Source: Liolophura sinensis
Lineage: Eukaryota > Mollusca > Polyplacophora > Chitonida > Chitonidae
Reading direction: 5' to 3'
DNA length: 64,000 nucleotides
NCBI RefSeq assembly: GCF_032854445.1
Contig: NC_088300.1
Span: forward strand, 26,145,608 to 26,209,607
Notes under the pieces: generated by a model
The model's input: only the letters and a program-made list of their open reading frames with translations
The model's database searches: none
Told to the model about the DNA's origin: nothing
Shown: piece by piece, positions 1 to 13,300 of the stretch
Numbering within the stretch: position 1 is the first letter of the stretch
How the letters are laid out: each line of letters starts with the position of its first letter
Program-made: the position numbers and the translations under genes

Positions 1-115
1 CTTTAGTGATCACTTGAACTTTCGGTGCGCCTACTTCTGCCGCCGACACCAGTGTTAACAGACAGGTTGTGGATATAAACAATAAGCACATGTAGTGCCG
101 ATCGGCATCCGCCAT
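1..115 (-). CDS. First exon of a secreted or ER-targeted protein, cut by the window edge
   Basis: Reading leftward from ATG at 115-113, the exon stays open for 38 codons to the window edge. It starts MADADRHYMCLL, then has a strongly hydrophobic stretch (residues 9-24) ending in VSAA, a good signal-peptidase site. The mature start reads EVGAPKVQVITK. I infer a signal peptide and entry into the secretory pathway. The first mature residues loosely resemble the start of secreted FKBP-type prolyl isomerases (FKBP14-like), but the fragment is too short to name. The 5' UTR and promoter must lie at 116-300, partly within degenerate copies of the neighbouring satellite motif. Confidence 0.55.
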   Translation of the reverse strand, partial: MADADRHYMCLLFISTTCLLTLVSAAEVGAPKVQVITK

Positions 116-502
116 ATTATTTAGGAAAATATCCCATAGGCCTTTGCTGCAAAGAAACGTCGATACACACTCGTACCTTTTCAAGCGAGCGAGCACCTGT
201 TACGAGGAGTAGCACTGGGCAGCCGCCATCCATGAGGAGAACGTCCACGAGGAGAACGGACATCCATGAGCAGAACGGAACAAGTAACTTGTTCGTTTAC
301 GAATAATTGGGCAAGGTACGAGACTATAGGCCTGTATATTTATATAGGCCTATAGCCGAGCAGATAAATTCTCAACACTTTAAACCCCTTATTATCCGAA
401 AACACAGACATTACTGTAACCCTGAAGACCTTCTCTAATGTGTCATTGTTAATTAGTAACCTAATAGTCCTCCATCACTAACTTGAAGAAAAAATATTAA
501 AG
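116..502. other. 5' flank of the leftmost gene with outer satellite-like motifs
   Basis: No ORF is supported here. At 225-290 there are three short tandem variants of CATCCATGAGGAGAACGG, about 20 bp each, related to the core of the 53-bp satellite. Their reverse-complement counterparts lie at 16205-16275. The rest is unique AT-rich sequence and probably holds the promoter of the gene on the minus strand. Confidence 0.5.
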
Positions 503-3095
503 ATCCACGAGGAGGACCTTGCCTAGTTCACCTCCCCATAGGTATAAAGTATAACATCCACGAGGAGGGACGCTGGCTAATTTACCTTCCTACTGGCATA
601 AGATACAACATCGACGAGAAGGACAGTGGCTAATTTACCTTCCTCCAGGTAAAAGGTACAACATCCACGAGGAGGACGGAGGCTAATTTACCCTCATATA
701 GGTATAAAGTACAACATCCACGAGGAGGACGGTGGCTAATTTACCTTCCTATAGCCATAAAGTACAACATCCACGAGGAGAACGGGTGCCTAATTTACCT
801 TCCTACTGGTATAAAATTCAACATCCAAGAGGAGGACGGTGGCCAATTTACCTCCATGTAGGTATAAGGTACAACATCCACGAGGAGGACGGTGGCTAAC
901 TTATCTCCATGAAAGCATGAGGTACAACATCCACGAGGAGGACGGTGGCTAGTTTACCTTCATATAGCCATAAAGTACAACATCCACGAGGAGGACGGTG
1001 GCTAATTTACCTTCATGTAGGTATAAAGTACAACATCCATGAGGAGGACGGTGGCTAATTTACCTTCCTACATGTATAAAATTCAACATCCACGAGGAGG
1101 ACGGTGACCAGTTTACCTTCCTATAGGTATAGAGTACAACATCCACGAGGAGGACGGTGACTAGTTTACCTTTCTATAGGTATAAAGTTCAACATCCACG
1201 AGGAGGTCGGTGACTAGTTTACCTTCCTACTGGTATAAAGTACAACATCCACGAGGAGGACGATGGCTAGTTTACCTTTCTGGAGGTGTCAGGTACAACA
1301 TCCACGAGGAGGATGGTGCCTAATTTACCTTCCTACTGGTATAAAGTACAACATCCATAAGGAGGACGGTGGCTAATTTACCTTCCTACATGTATAAAAT
1401 TCAACATCCACGAGGAGGACGGTGGCTAATTTACCTTCCTACATGTATAAAATTCAAGAAAACAAAAGGACAGTGGCTGATTTACCTTCCTATATACAAC
1501 ATCCACGAGGAGGACGGTGACTAGTTTACCTTTCTATAGGTATAAAGTTCAACATCCACGAGGAGGACGGTGACTAGTTTACCTTCCTACTGGTATAAAG
1601 TACAACATCCACGAGGAGGACGGTGGCTAGTTTACCTTTCTGGAGGTGTCAGGTACAACATCCACGAGGAGGACGGTGCCTAATTTACCTTCCTACTGGT
1701 ATAAAGTACAACATCCATAAGGAGGACGGTGGCTAATTTACCTCCATGTAGGTATAAGGTACAACATCCACGAGGAGGACGGTGGCTAACTTACCTCCAT
1801 GTAAGCATGAGGTACAACATCCACGAGGAGGACGGTGGCTAATTTACCTTCATATAGGTATAAAGTACAACATCCACGAGGAGGACGGTGACTAGTTTAC
1901 CTTTCTATAGATATAAAGTACAACATCCACGAGGAGGACGGTGGCTAATTTACCTTCCTACATGTATAAAATTCAACAAAACAAAAGGACGGTGGCTGAT
2001 TTACCTTCCTATATACAACATCCACGAGGAGGACGGTGACTAGTTTACCTTCCTACTGGTATAAAGTACAACATCCACGAGGAGGACGATGGCTAGTTTA
2101 CCTTTCTATAGGTATAAAGTACAACATCCACGAGGAGGACGGTGACTAGGTTACCTTCCTATAGGTATAAAGTTCAACATCCACGAGGAGGACGGTGGCT
2201 AGTTTACCTTCCTATAGGTATAAAGTACAACATCCACGAGGAGGACGGTGACTAGTTTACCTTTCTATAGGTATAAAGTTCAACATCCACGAGGAGGACG
2301 GTGGCTAGTTTACCTTCCTACTGGTATAAAGTACAACATCCACGAGGAGGACGGTGACTAGTTTACCTTTCTGTAGGTATAAAGTTCAACATCCACAAGG
2401 AGGACGGTGGCTAGTTTACCTTCCTACTGGTATAAAGTAAACATCCACGAGGAGGACGGTGGCTAATTTACCTTCCTACATGTATAAAATTCAACATCCA
2501 CGAGGAGGACGGGGACTAGTTTACCTTTCTATAGGTATAAAGTTCAACATCCACGAGGAGGACGGTGGCTAGTTTACCTTTCTGGAGGTGTCAGGTACAA
2601 CATCCACGAGGAGGACGGTGCCTAATTTACCTTCCTACTGGTATAAAGTACAACATCCACGAGGAGGACGGTGGCTAATTTACCTCCATGTAGGGATAAG
2701 GTACAACATCCACGAGGAGGACGGTGGCTAACTTACCTCCATGTAAGCATGAGGTACAACATCCATGAGGAGAACGGTGGCTAATTTACATTCCTACTGG
2801 TATAAAGTACAACATCCATGAGGAAGACGGTGGTTAAGTTGCTTTCCCATACGTATAAGGTACCACATCCACGAGGAGGACGGTGGAAAATGTATCTTCC
2901 TATAGTTATAAAGTACAACATCCACGAGAGGGAGAGTGGCTAATTAACCTTTCTACATGTATAAAATTCAACATCCACGAGGAGGACGGTGACCAGTTTA
3001 CCTTCCTATAGCTATAGAGTACAACATCCATGAGAAGGACGGTGGCTGATTTACCTTCCTATAGGTATAAAGTTCAACCTTTATAGGTATAAAGT
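503..3095 (+). repeat. Left 53-bp satellite array (about 49 units)
   Basis: Head-to-tail units of about 53 bp fill this stretch. Each carries ATCCACGAGGAGGACGGTGG, then a CTAATTTACCTTCCTA part, then a GGTATAAAGTACAAC part. Units differ by point changes, for example TATAAAATTCAAC and TCAGGTACAAC variants, and a few are truncated around 1455-1495 and 1975-2015. The length is not a multiple of three, so a repetitive protein is unlikely. The array at 10328-15822 is the same monomer in reverse complement. Unit number is estimated from span divided by period. Confidence 0.95.
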
Positions 3096-5344
3096 TTTCC
3101 ATCCATCAGGTATGCAGTACAACATTGATGATTACCAAATTAACTTCTAATAAAGATTTAACTGATTGATTGACACACACTTATGAGGACAATAGATAAG
3201 TTATATGTCGTTTTGGTACAGCTAAAATCTATATGCGGAGGACTGTTGCCTTGTTTATTTCTGAGAAATATAACATATAATGTATAAGTATGTATGTAAG
3301 GTGATGGATACCAGGGTTTGTTACATGTTTAGGAAACTTTTTTAAAACTAAGTATTAACCCGATTTGAATGGAAGCCCTATAAGTTATATAATAGCTCTT
3401 CGCCAGCCTGATCACACTTGTGTAGTAATTAATTATAGGTTGTTTATTGTTACTTAGAAATGTTATATGTTTTATGTACATGATTATTATTATTGCTTTA
3501 TTCTGTGTACAGTAAACTTCTGACGCTTAATGTTGTAATCCCTTTTGATCTCTGCCTGTGCATAGCTGTTCACAGCGCTCTTGTTGTCAATTAACGTTCA
3601 ATGGCCATTTAATTAGTATGTAAAAACTTGCAGAGATATAAAGCCTGGCGAATTGTTACGCTCAGTTCCTTGATAAGGACAAACAAGGTCTTTGCTGCTG
3701 TTGTATAGCCTTATTTATAACCCCAAAAATACACATATGTAGCTTGTGACCATAATTTGTAAAGTGCGAAAAACATTGAATATTTAAGAAAGCTTATTTT
3801 GCCAAAGATATCAAGTAAGTTTTTCAGAGTTTGCTTCTTAACACACCCCACACATTACTTCCTCTTATGGCAGAGAAAGGTTCAAGCGTCTAAATTCTGT
3901 GTGTCTGACCTCTGACTTTCATGCATGACCGAGTTTATTTTGTTATGCCGCAGAAGCTTACATCCACATATATCAGATTTCACTGGTGGACAAGTGATCG
4001 CCCGCTTTATTGCTCCTGAATTCTCTAAGTGAAAACATTTAACTTGAAACTAAATTAGGCGTCTCCATCTTATAGGATTTTCATATGTCGCGCTACCATA
4101 AAGTTACTCGCTTTATTTATGTATTTATTTATTTGATTATTGTTTAACGCCATCCTCTCTTTAGGACACATGGTTTGTTTATTCACAACGTAATGTATAT
4201 AACATCCTAGCCCAGCAAACCACGGTGGAATTTTTAGAAAGACATTATAGTCCTCAGACTTAAAAAGGAATTCAGACTTATCTCCTTGTCAAGGAAATCT
4301 GTCAGCTATAACTTTCTCATACCCAGGATTGTTTTTTTTTTGACCTAAGCAAGATGCATTTATTACTACTATTATTAAGTTTTAAAAAATAAAAATGATC
4401 AGAATCATAAAAATCCACACATCACAAAATATTTCTTAACAAATATGTGTACAGGTAAAAGAATGCAACAATACAGGTGTATGTAAATATACCGTCAATG
4501 TAATTATGTAACTCAATTCGCATTAAAATTTGCCTTTCCCTGCCCGACAACCAAGCAGCAGAAGATCCATGTATAATACAATATGAATTGGGGTCGGGCT
4601 TTTTGAATAGCGCTTTGATTTTATTCATACAATGAATGAAATCCTCATGAAATGGCTGAAAAGGAAGTATGTCAAGCAAATACCATTTCATTTGTACTAC
4701 CTAGCACATTGGGCCTACTATAGTGCTTGAAAGTCATATCTGCAGTGTTGTGATAACTTTTGTTATGGTTGAAGAATTTAAAATGTACTTCGGACCAATA
4801 TCTTCATCTTAGAAATTAAGTAGGACTATTTTATTTTGTTCATATGGACATGTTGTCTCACATGAATGATCTTCATGTCTCCTAATCCCAATTTACTTGG
4901 AATTCGACGGTGGAGAGTTATTTCCAGAAAAATTAACGAGTTCTATCATGTACGAGTTTGTTTATGTTTTTCGGACGCCAAAACAATACGATATTTGGAA
5001 AAACTCGATGTTGATAGAGGTATAAATGATTTTAAAGTTAAAAACGTGGAGTTTCTAAGAACATTCAGTATATAGGCCTGCTCTTTCTACACTTTTATAC
5101 CTCCGTGCATCACTTGCCACAATGTCTAAACAAAACAAATTTATGGGTAACTTTCGTGTGTCTGGACCGTGGAAAGCCGAGGTGGCGGTGTGTTTGTAAA
5201 CACAGTTTCCCATCGCATGTCTGCTGAAGTAATACTATCTCAGGGTGACTTGTTAGCTTTGCAGTTTGGCTAATGTAGTACATAGCTTTTATAAAAGCTT
5301 TCCACTTTTCCGACGAGTTTATTTCTGGACGCCTCAATGTAACA
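3096..5344. other. Unique AT-rich sequence between left array and finger gene
   Basis: I see no convincing exon. The few ORFs under 90 codons have no recognisable domain. A short T-run and a TTTATTTATTTATTTGATTATTG piece near 4110-4145 may be a worn SINE tail. The promoter of the gene starting at 5345 should lie toward the right end. Confidence 0.4.
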
Positions 5345-8300
5345 ATGACAGCACACCAACCTGTCGTGATTCAGTCTGTGGATGAATTGTTAAGTTGTGT
5401 AAAAAGTTGCAAGGATTGTTGTAAAGGAGACTATATTTCATTCCATTGTCCGTTATGTCCACCGTCAAAGTTCAAGCCAACAAGGAAGAAGAAAGTAGAG
5501 AACCATTTGAGAGCTGTACACTGGAAAGCACGAGTTGAGGGACAAAACGGTACGTAAAATTAAGCATCAATACGTTTCATTCATCTAAAATACTGTGTAC
5601 ATATATAGTTATCGTCTGCGGCTTTATATGATAGGCGAGCTTTTTGATTAACTTTTCATGTTAAAAAAAATAGATACATTCCCTGTCAATGAGATGATAT
5701 GTTCTTAAATTATTTTTCTACATCTTTTTTCGAAATGTATACTCCTAGTGGTCATCCAGACGTATATGCAGATTTATCGGCTCTGTAGGTGACGCCAATT
5801 TAAAATATTCTTCCACTGATGAGGCAGAGTAAAATAGGTATCAAAGCAAATCTAAACTTACAGATCTTATTTTCGTGATTGGCCCCGGAGATGGATGTAA
5901 AACAAAAAGATGCCATCAACTTCAGGTCGGGCAAATGCAAGTGTCTAATTTGCAAGGGAAAAATAACTAACACAAAGAGATCAGATCATCTATGCCTGCA
6001 ATAGAACTTCTACTCAATGGCCTCATGTGAATAGTAGTTGTGTAGTGTTTGTGTACATATTCTCTCTATTAGACCAACAGATTAGTCATTTGGCGTGTAT
6101 GTTTTAATACCACACAATGTAAAGAACGCTCCCGCTGCGCTAACCGTAACTCGAAAGCCAACAGATGTTTTTCTTACATAATGCATGAACGGTGGCAAAA
6201 ATTTTAATGCCAATCACTGGAAAACTATTCATCTGTAATAATTTGATACGAGAGAAGAGCACAATTTGTCCTGCTGACCAACTTTCAGCATTGCACCATT
6301 ACTGCTTTTCGCATCGTGTCTCAAAAATCAGAATAAAGTGTGCCTAACAGTAGGTAAATTGTGGTCAAACTCTTTAAGCTAGAACAAAAGCAAAGCCAGA
6401 TTCATAATCTATTTGTCAAATTACACTGTATATATTCACACAAGAAATTGGATCAGCTCTGCACGGGTTTAAACTTCTTTCCAAAGGCTTCACTGTGCGA
6501 GCAATCTAATTAGGCTTTAAGTCTGCGCTATATATTACAGTCCATGCACATATGTCCATAAAATTGACCGCCATCACATGGGCTGTAAATTGAGCTGTTT
6601 TTGAGGCGTAAAACACCATTGAAATAAATAACTAAATTATCACAATGTTCAAAAGACGTGTTTATTTTTGTAGGTAAAAGTGCCGTTCTTTGCCATCTAA
6701 CTGAACACAGTTCTTCACGGCATTTCCATTGCACGTCATGTTGAAGGATAATTATTCGCAAAGAGAACACTAATTAAGGAAATGCATTTCAAATCTGAAT
6801 TGAATATTATACTCGTGTATATCTGCATTGTGGTGCTTGGGGCGACAAATGCTGGGCATGACTGAACATTGTTGCATGTCTTAGGGTTAAGGTCTTTGTC
6901 TTGAACACATTCTTTCCGATACGTTTTGCTTTAGAATGTGTAACGATGTGGGCGTCGATTTTGATAAGTGTTGCAGTCATTTCTCGTATGTTTTCAAGAA
7001 AGATACAACTTTTGTGATGTCTTGATTTCTGTAGGTTTTCGTCAGAAGACTTACAAGTGTCCAGGATTATTCCATTTGCGGACGAGGAACTCAACAATGA
7101 GGAGCAGGATCCCAACATGTTTATTTGTGTATCTGATGTCATTTCACAAGTATGGATAAGGGAGCAGTTGTCATGCAGGTGACATTGATTTGTTTATTTG
7201 ATTGGTGTTTTACGCCGTACTCAAGAATATTTCACTTATACGACGGCGGCCAGCATTATGGTGGGAGGAAACCGGGCAGAGCCCGGGAGAAACCCACGAC
7301 CATCCGCAGGTTGCTGGCAGACCTTCCCACGTACGGCCGGAGAGGAAGCCAGCATGAGCTGGACTTGAACTCACAGCGACCGCATTGGTGAGAGACTCCT
7401 AGGTCATTACGCTGCGCTAGCGCGCTAACCGACTGAGCCATGAAGGCCCCAGGTGACATTGAGGCATATACTCAAAATGTTTAGAAATAACAGGTGGGTC
7501 TGAGCCTCAAGTATTCAGCATCAGTAGAAAAATACCATTAAACTGTGTCTGACAATTTTTGGATTTTTAACCAACTTAAACACAATGTTTGGATTGTATA
7601 TATATATGCCGCATAATGTTGATATTTCAGGTTGATGTGATCGACCAGTATGTGGAAGGCTTGTTGACAGACAGAGGTTCAAAGTGGTATGTATAGCTGA
7701 AATCTGTACACTTCATTTATTTTCTTTGTCTTTTACATATTTTTCTATATTTCCTCATATGTGTAGGCGCATTCTGGAGTTTCGCACAGTGACTGGTGTG
7801 AACAACAATTAGCTTAGGAATACCTACACATTTTTCTGCGCAATTATAATTTACAGACACAGTGTATTTAATTGACCCTTGTATTTGACTATATACAGTA
7901 GTTTTAAACATATGATCATTTCTGTCTTTCCCTATTCTTCTATAGTGGCGTGCAGCACCACTGTACATTCATATCACACAAACTCGAAAGATTTCGCTGC
8001 TATTTGAAGAATAGTTGCTGCGATACAAATAATTAATTTGTTACATGACATATAGTTTAATGTATTTTTTCACATCATACAGCCACACTTGATGGTAGCA
8101 TGTGATTTCATAAAGATCCTCATGCACTTCATCGCCCGGGATATATTATTATGTATCTAAAACGAGTGTTTTAGAGTGTTTCACTGTGTTATATTGATAG
8201 CTTCTCCTAACCCCTTCCTCGTACAACTGTATACATGATTATGTGTTTATCTAGGTCCGAGAGCTCTGAGCTGGAGATTTTCTTGACAAATCCGAGAAGG

Positions 8301-9689
8301 GAATTTCTAAAGGGCTTTGGTTTCGGTTATGTCTTGGACTTGGTACGTAAAAGTGTGATTTCGGTGTATAAATTGTTTATAAATTGATATTGACTTTTTC
8401 GCTTAGCTTGATGTATATGTACTGAAAATACCCTTTGTATGGAAAAAGCCGTGTTACTATATTTATATATGTTTTACGTACCAAAAACAACGCTGCGAGA
8501 CTTTGGAATTTTGTAAATGTTTTGTGAGTAAATTATGGCCATTTTGGGTGTTATTTCGAATGGGTATGCGTATGGTACTTAATAAGATTTTCTCTTTTAG
8601 GCTTATACATATCTCGAAGCCTATGTGGAAAGAAAGTTCTTCAAATGGAAGCTTAGGGACAAACGGTACGTATAGGTACATGTAGGTAGGGTGGTTGCCA
8701 GTAATCCCGGTCTTCTCCATGCACGTTTCAAATAACCATGCCTATAAGGGTTTTTTGTTACAGTACAGATCTGGGATGTTCTGTTTGTTTGTTGTCACAA
8801 CTTATTTTGGTCCAAGAGTGAAGAAGAAAGTGACGGATTCATTGCTGCTTACATGGAGCGTGATTAAATTATGCGAAACAATCTGCATATGCTTTTGTAT
8901 ACCTTGTCTGTATATGTGCATTGGAAATAGGCCATGATTATCTTTCACTGTGTGATTATATTCTTGTGTGAAACATTGCTTCAGGCGCCCCGCCACATCT
9001 GGATTTGTACACAAGCTAGTCCAGCTACCAGGAACCGAGCGAATTCAGAAGATTTTAAATGTGGATGGGTTTGTATTTACCTTGTGTTTTATCTGTCTGT
9101 TTTTATTTTTTGGTATAATTAGATATGGCTATTTTGGCTCCAGTTATGAATGGAGTAGTATCGGAATGGCTTTCCAGCTTTCAAGTTATCTATATACAGA
9201 CAGTTCAAATGTGTATAAACATTTGACAAGGCTAAAGCCATAAAAAGGAGGAAAGTAACTAAGAATATAGCAGTCATCAAGTAGTCATTTACATGTAGAT
9301 GTGTGTTTAATTATTTATCATTATAATTTCATAATTTTGTTCCGCGCATGACTTGCTAAAAAGTGTGCAGGCATATATGTTTAATTAGTAGCAATATATA
9401 TACATTTGCAGATTTCAGTCTTTTACAAATGAAATAGGAAGCCTTTAACAGGATTGCATTCTGTTCACATTTTTTTCTTTGTAGGTACGAAGGGACAGTC
9501 AGGAATAGGAGATGTAAGGAAGCTTTGGTTCGGGATGTAGTCGCACTGCTTGTATCCAACAAACTGCACATATCTTTACCAGAAGCAAGACGAAGATGCT
9601 GTCAAACTGAACATTCATCGTTACACACGGCACTTAAAAGAAGTGAACAATTAAGAGCACACCGCTTAATCAGCAGTACCGAGTCGTAA
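5345..9689 (+). CDS. Multi-exon C2H2-finger protein inside the inverted satellite pair
   Basis: Proposed exons are 5345-5549, 7035-7126, 7631-7686, 8255-8342, 8601-8665, 8985-9068 and 9485-9689, giving 264 aa. From 7631 onward every junction is a clean AG/GT with matching phase, so that part is solid. Exon 1 holds one zinc finger (CPLC, then HLRAVH). The 7035 exon reads KCPGLFHLRTRNSTMRS; its donor (TTT|GTGTAT) is weak. The C-terminal exons are basic and helical and unlike any family I know. A further finger-like exon at 6674 (RHFHCTSC then RIIIRKE) is interrupted by TGA and lacks a normal donor. So the gene either skips that exon or is decaying. It could encode a transposon-borne or domesticated nucleic-acid-binding protein. 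That is inference from its position only. Confidence 0.5.
6674..6775 (+). pseudogene. Decayed finger exon with in-frame TGA
   Basis: After a good acceptor (TTTTTGTAG) the phase-1 frame reads GKSAVLCHLTEHSSSRHFHC and TSC, then TGA at 6742-6744, then RIIIRKE and TAA. The pattern HFHC-x2-C followed by a basic IIIRKE stretch looks like a second finger of the 5345-9689 gene. There is no GT donor before the TAA. The downstream exons still join in frame without it. Confidence 0.35.
7189..7450 (-). mobile_element. Full-length tRNA-headed SINE (RUDI/V-SINE type) with target-site duplication
   Basis: On the minus strand it runs from a tRNA-like head (GGCTCAGTCGGTTAGCGCGC) through a conserved middle to a tail of GGCGTAAAACACCAATCAAA and TAAA repeats. 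The element is flanked by a perfect 12-bp direct repeat, AGGTGACATTGA, at 7177-7188 and 7451-7462. It sits in an intron of the finger gene. The family name is from memory of molluscan V-SINEs and was not checked by search. Confidence 0.88.
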
Positions 9690-10327
9690 ATGGCATGCTG
9701 TGTGTGTAAATAATAGATGACTGATGAGTTGACAATGTGTATTTTATATCATTGTTATCATTGTGTCATGGCTATATGCCTTGTACATATAGCCTACACC
9801 TGTAATGTATTTTCCATTCCACCTCCATACCATTCATTGCTTCACTTACACATGTATAGAATCTTAGAATGTACAAGAGAGTTAATACACTAATAAACTT
9901 GCCTAGGGTACTGCAGCATATGTAATGAAACACAACTTTTATCCGTACATCTCAGTAAAGCGTTCTTCAGTTTATAATAGTTTTTCTGTAAAGGTTTTTG
10001 CAAACCGGATGAATACAATGCTGTAACCATTTTTAGGGAAAGGAACTTGTTGAATTAGAGTTTCTGTTGGCAAACTCTCCATGGGCGGTGGGTTATGGCA
10101 CTACGACAGGGCTCCTTAAAATACATATATTTAAACTAGAATGTGGTTGTTGACTTTTTTATTCAACTGTCCGGAATTGGTGGTCACTGGATTTCTCATA
10201 TTGGATGATTCGAGGATTATATTCTAAGGCTCTGTGAAAACTTTCTCATCTACGTACATATAGAGAAAGGCAAACTCGGTTTGTCCTCGTTCGTGTTGGG
10301 CTTTTCCCATCTGCGGAGAAAAAGGAT
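9690..10327. other. 3' flank of finger gene
   Basis: No further exon is seen. An AATAAA polyadenylation signal occurs at 9892-9897, about 200 bp after the stop codon, and is a plausible 3' end for the finger gene. The remainder is unique sequence up to the start of the right satellite array. Confidence 0.5.
9892..9897 (+). promoter_or_regulatory. Candidate polyadenylation signal AATAAA
   Basis: It lies about 200 bp after the stop codon at 9687-9689, on the gene's strand. No other AATAAA lies closer to the stop. Confidence 0.45.
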
Positions 10328-13300
10328 GGTAAATTAGTCACCGTCCTCCTCGTGGATATTGTACCTGATACCTATAGGAACGTCAATTAACCACCGTCCT
10401 CCGTATGGGTGTTGTACTTTATACCTGCAGGAATGTAAATTAGCCACCGTCGTCCTCATGGATTTTGTACTTTAAACCTATAGGGATGTAAATTAGCCAC
10501 CGTCCTCCTCGTGGATGTTGTACCTTATACCTACGGGGAGGTAAATCAACCACCGTCCTCCTCATGGATGTTGTACTTTAAACCTATAGGGATGTAAATT
10601 AGCCACCGTCCTCCTCGTAGATGTGGTACCTTATACCTATATGGATGTAAATTAGCCACCGTCCTCCTCGTGGATGTTGTACTTTATACCTATAGGAAGA
10701 TAAATTAGCCACTGTCCTCCTCGTCGATGTTGTACTTTATAGCTATAGCCTCGTGGATGTTGTACTTTATACCTGCAGGAACATAAATTAGCCACCGTCC
10801 TCCTCGTCGATTTTGTACTTTATACCTGCAGGAAGGTAAATTAGCCACCGTCCTCCTCGTGGATGTTGTACTTTATACATGTAGGGATGTAAATTAACCA
10901 CCGTCCTCTTTGTGGATGTTGTACTTTATACCTATAGGCAGGTAAATTAGCCACCGTCCTCCTCGTGGAAGTTGTACTTTATAACTATATGAAGGTAAAG
11001 CATCCACCGTCCTCCTCGAGGATGTCGTACCTTATACCTATAGGAAAGTAAACTAGCCAACGTCCTCCTCATGGATGTTGTACTTTACACCTGCAGAAAG
11101 GTAAATTAATCACCGTCCTTGTCGTGGATGTTGTACGTTACACCTGCAGAAAGGTAAATTAGTCACCGTCCTCCTCGTGGATGTTGTACTTTACACCTGC
11201 AGAAAGGTAAATTAGCCACCGTCCTCCTCATGGATGTTGTACTTCACACCTGCAGAAAGGTAAATTACCCACCGTCCTCCTCGTGGATGTTGTACCTTAT
11301 ACCTATAAGAAAGTAAACTAGCCAACGTCTTCCTCATGGATTTTGTACTTTATACCTGCAGGAAGGTAAATTAGCCACCGTCCTCATCATGGATGTTGTA
11401 CTTTATACATGTAGGGATGTAAATTAGCCACCGTCCTCCTTGCGGATGTTGTACTTTATACCTATAGGCAGGTAAATTAGCCACCGTCCTCCTCGTGGAA
11501 GTTGTACTTTATAACTATATGACGGTAAAGCATCCACCGTCCTCCTCGTGGATGTTGTTCCTGATACCTGGAGGAAGGTAAATTAGCCACCGTCCTCCTT
11601 GTGGATGTTGTACTTTATACCTGCAGGAAGGTAAATTAGCCACCGTCCTCCTCGTGGATGTTGTTCCTGATACCTGTAGGAAGGTAAATTAGCCACCGTC
11701 CTCCTCGTGGATGTTGTACTTTACAGATATAGGGATGAAAATTAGCCACCGTCCCCCTTGGGGATGTTGTACTTTATACCTATAGGCATGTAAATTACCC
11801 ACCGTCCTCTTCGTGGATTTTGTACTTTATAACTATATAAAGGTAAAGCATCCACCGTCCTCCTCGTGGATGTTGTACTTCACACCTGCAGAAAGGTAAA
11901 TTAGCCACCGTCCTCCTCGTGGATGTTGTACTTCACACCTGCAGAATGGTAAATTAGCCACCGTCCTCCTCATGGATGTTGTACTCTACACCTGGAGAAA
12001 GGTAAATTAGTCACCGTCCTCCTCGTGAATGTTGTACCTTATACCTATAAGAAAGTAAACTAGCCAACGTCCTCCTCATGGATTTTGTACTTTATACCTG
12101 CAGGAAGGTAAATTAGCCACCGTCCTCCTCATGGATGTTGTACTTTATACATATAGGGATGTAAATTAGCCACCGTCCTCCTCGTGGATGTTGTACTTTA
12201 TACCTATAGGCAGGTAAATTAGCCACCGTCCTCCTCGTGGAAGTTGTACTTTATAACTATATGACGGTAAAGCATCCACCGTCCTCCTCGTGGATGTTGT
12301 TCCTGATACCTAGAGGAAGGTAAATTAGCCACCGTCCTCCTTGTGGATGTTGTACTTTATACCTGCAGGAAGGTAAATTAGCCACCGTCCTCCTCGTGGA
12401 TGTTGTTCCTGATACCTGTAGGAAGGTAAATTAGCCACCGTCCTCCTCGTGGATGTTGTACTTTACAGATATAGGGATGAAAATTAGCCACCGTCCCCCT
12501 TGTGGATGTTGTACTTTATACCTATAGGCATGTAAATTACCCACCGTCCTCTTCGTGGATGTTGTACTTTATAACTATATAAAGGTAAAGCATCCACCGT
12601 CCTCCTCGTGGATGTTGTACTTTACACCTGCAGAAAGGTAAATTAGCCACCGTCCTCCGCATGGATGTTGTACTTCACACCTGCAGAAAGGTAAATTAGC
12701 CACCGTCCTCCTCATGGATGTTGTACTTCACACCTGCAGAATGGTAAATTAGCCACCGTCCTCCTCATGGATGTTGTACTTTACACCTGCAGAAAGGTAA
12801 ATTAGCCACCGTCCTCCTCGTGGATTTTGTACTTCACACCTGCAGAAAGGTAAATTAGCCACCGTCCTCATGGATGTTGTACTTCACACCTGCAGAATGG
12901 TAAATTAGTCACCGTCCTCCGCATGGATGTTGTACTCTACACCTACAGAAAGGTAAATTAGTCACCGTCCTCCTCATGGATGTTGTACTTTACACCTATA
13001 GGAAAGTAAACTAGCCAACGTCCTCCTCATGGATGTTGTACTTTACACCTGCAGAAAGGTAAATTAGTCACTGTCCTTCTCGTGGATGTTGTACTTTACA
13101 CCTGCAGAAATGTAAATTTGTCACCGTCCTCCTCGTGGATGTTGTACTTTATACCTGCAGGAACATGAATTAGCCACCGTCCTCTTCATGGATGTTGTAC
13201 TTCACACCTGCAGAAAGATAAATTAGCCACTGTCCTTTTTGTGGATGTTGTACCTGATACCTGCAGAAAGGTAAATTAGTCACCGTCCTCCTCATGGATG

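Noticed and set aside
1-115. Naming the leftmost exon as an FKBP
   Set aside because: Only about a dozen mature residues are visible and the resemblance is too weak to assign a family.
6742-6744. TGA in the finger exon as a selenocysteine codon
   Set aside because: PSTK shows the organism can make Sec, but a zinc-finger position is not a known Sec site, the exon also hits TAA soon after, and no SECIS element was seen.
7152-7391. ORFs inside SINE copies here and at 44214, 50534, 51358 and 51395
   Set aside because: They repeat the same SINE-derived peptide in each copy and show no start or domain of their own.
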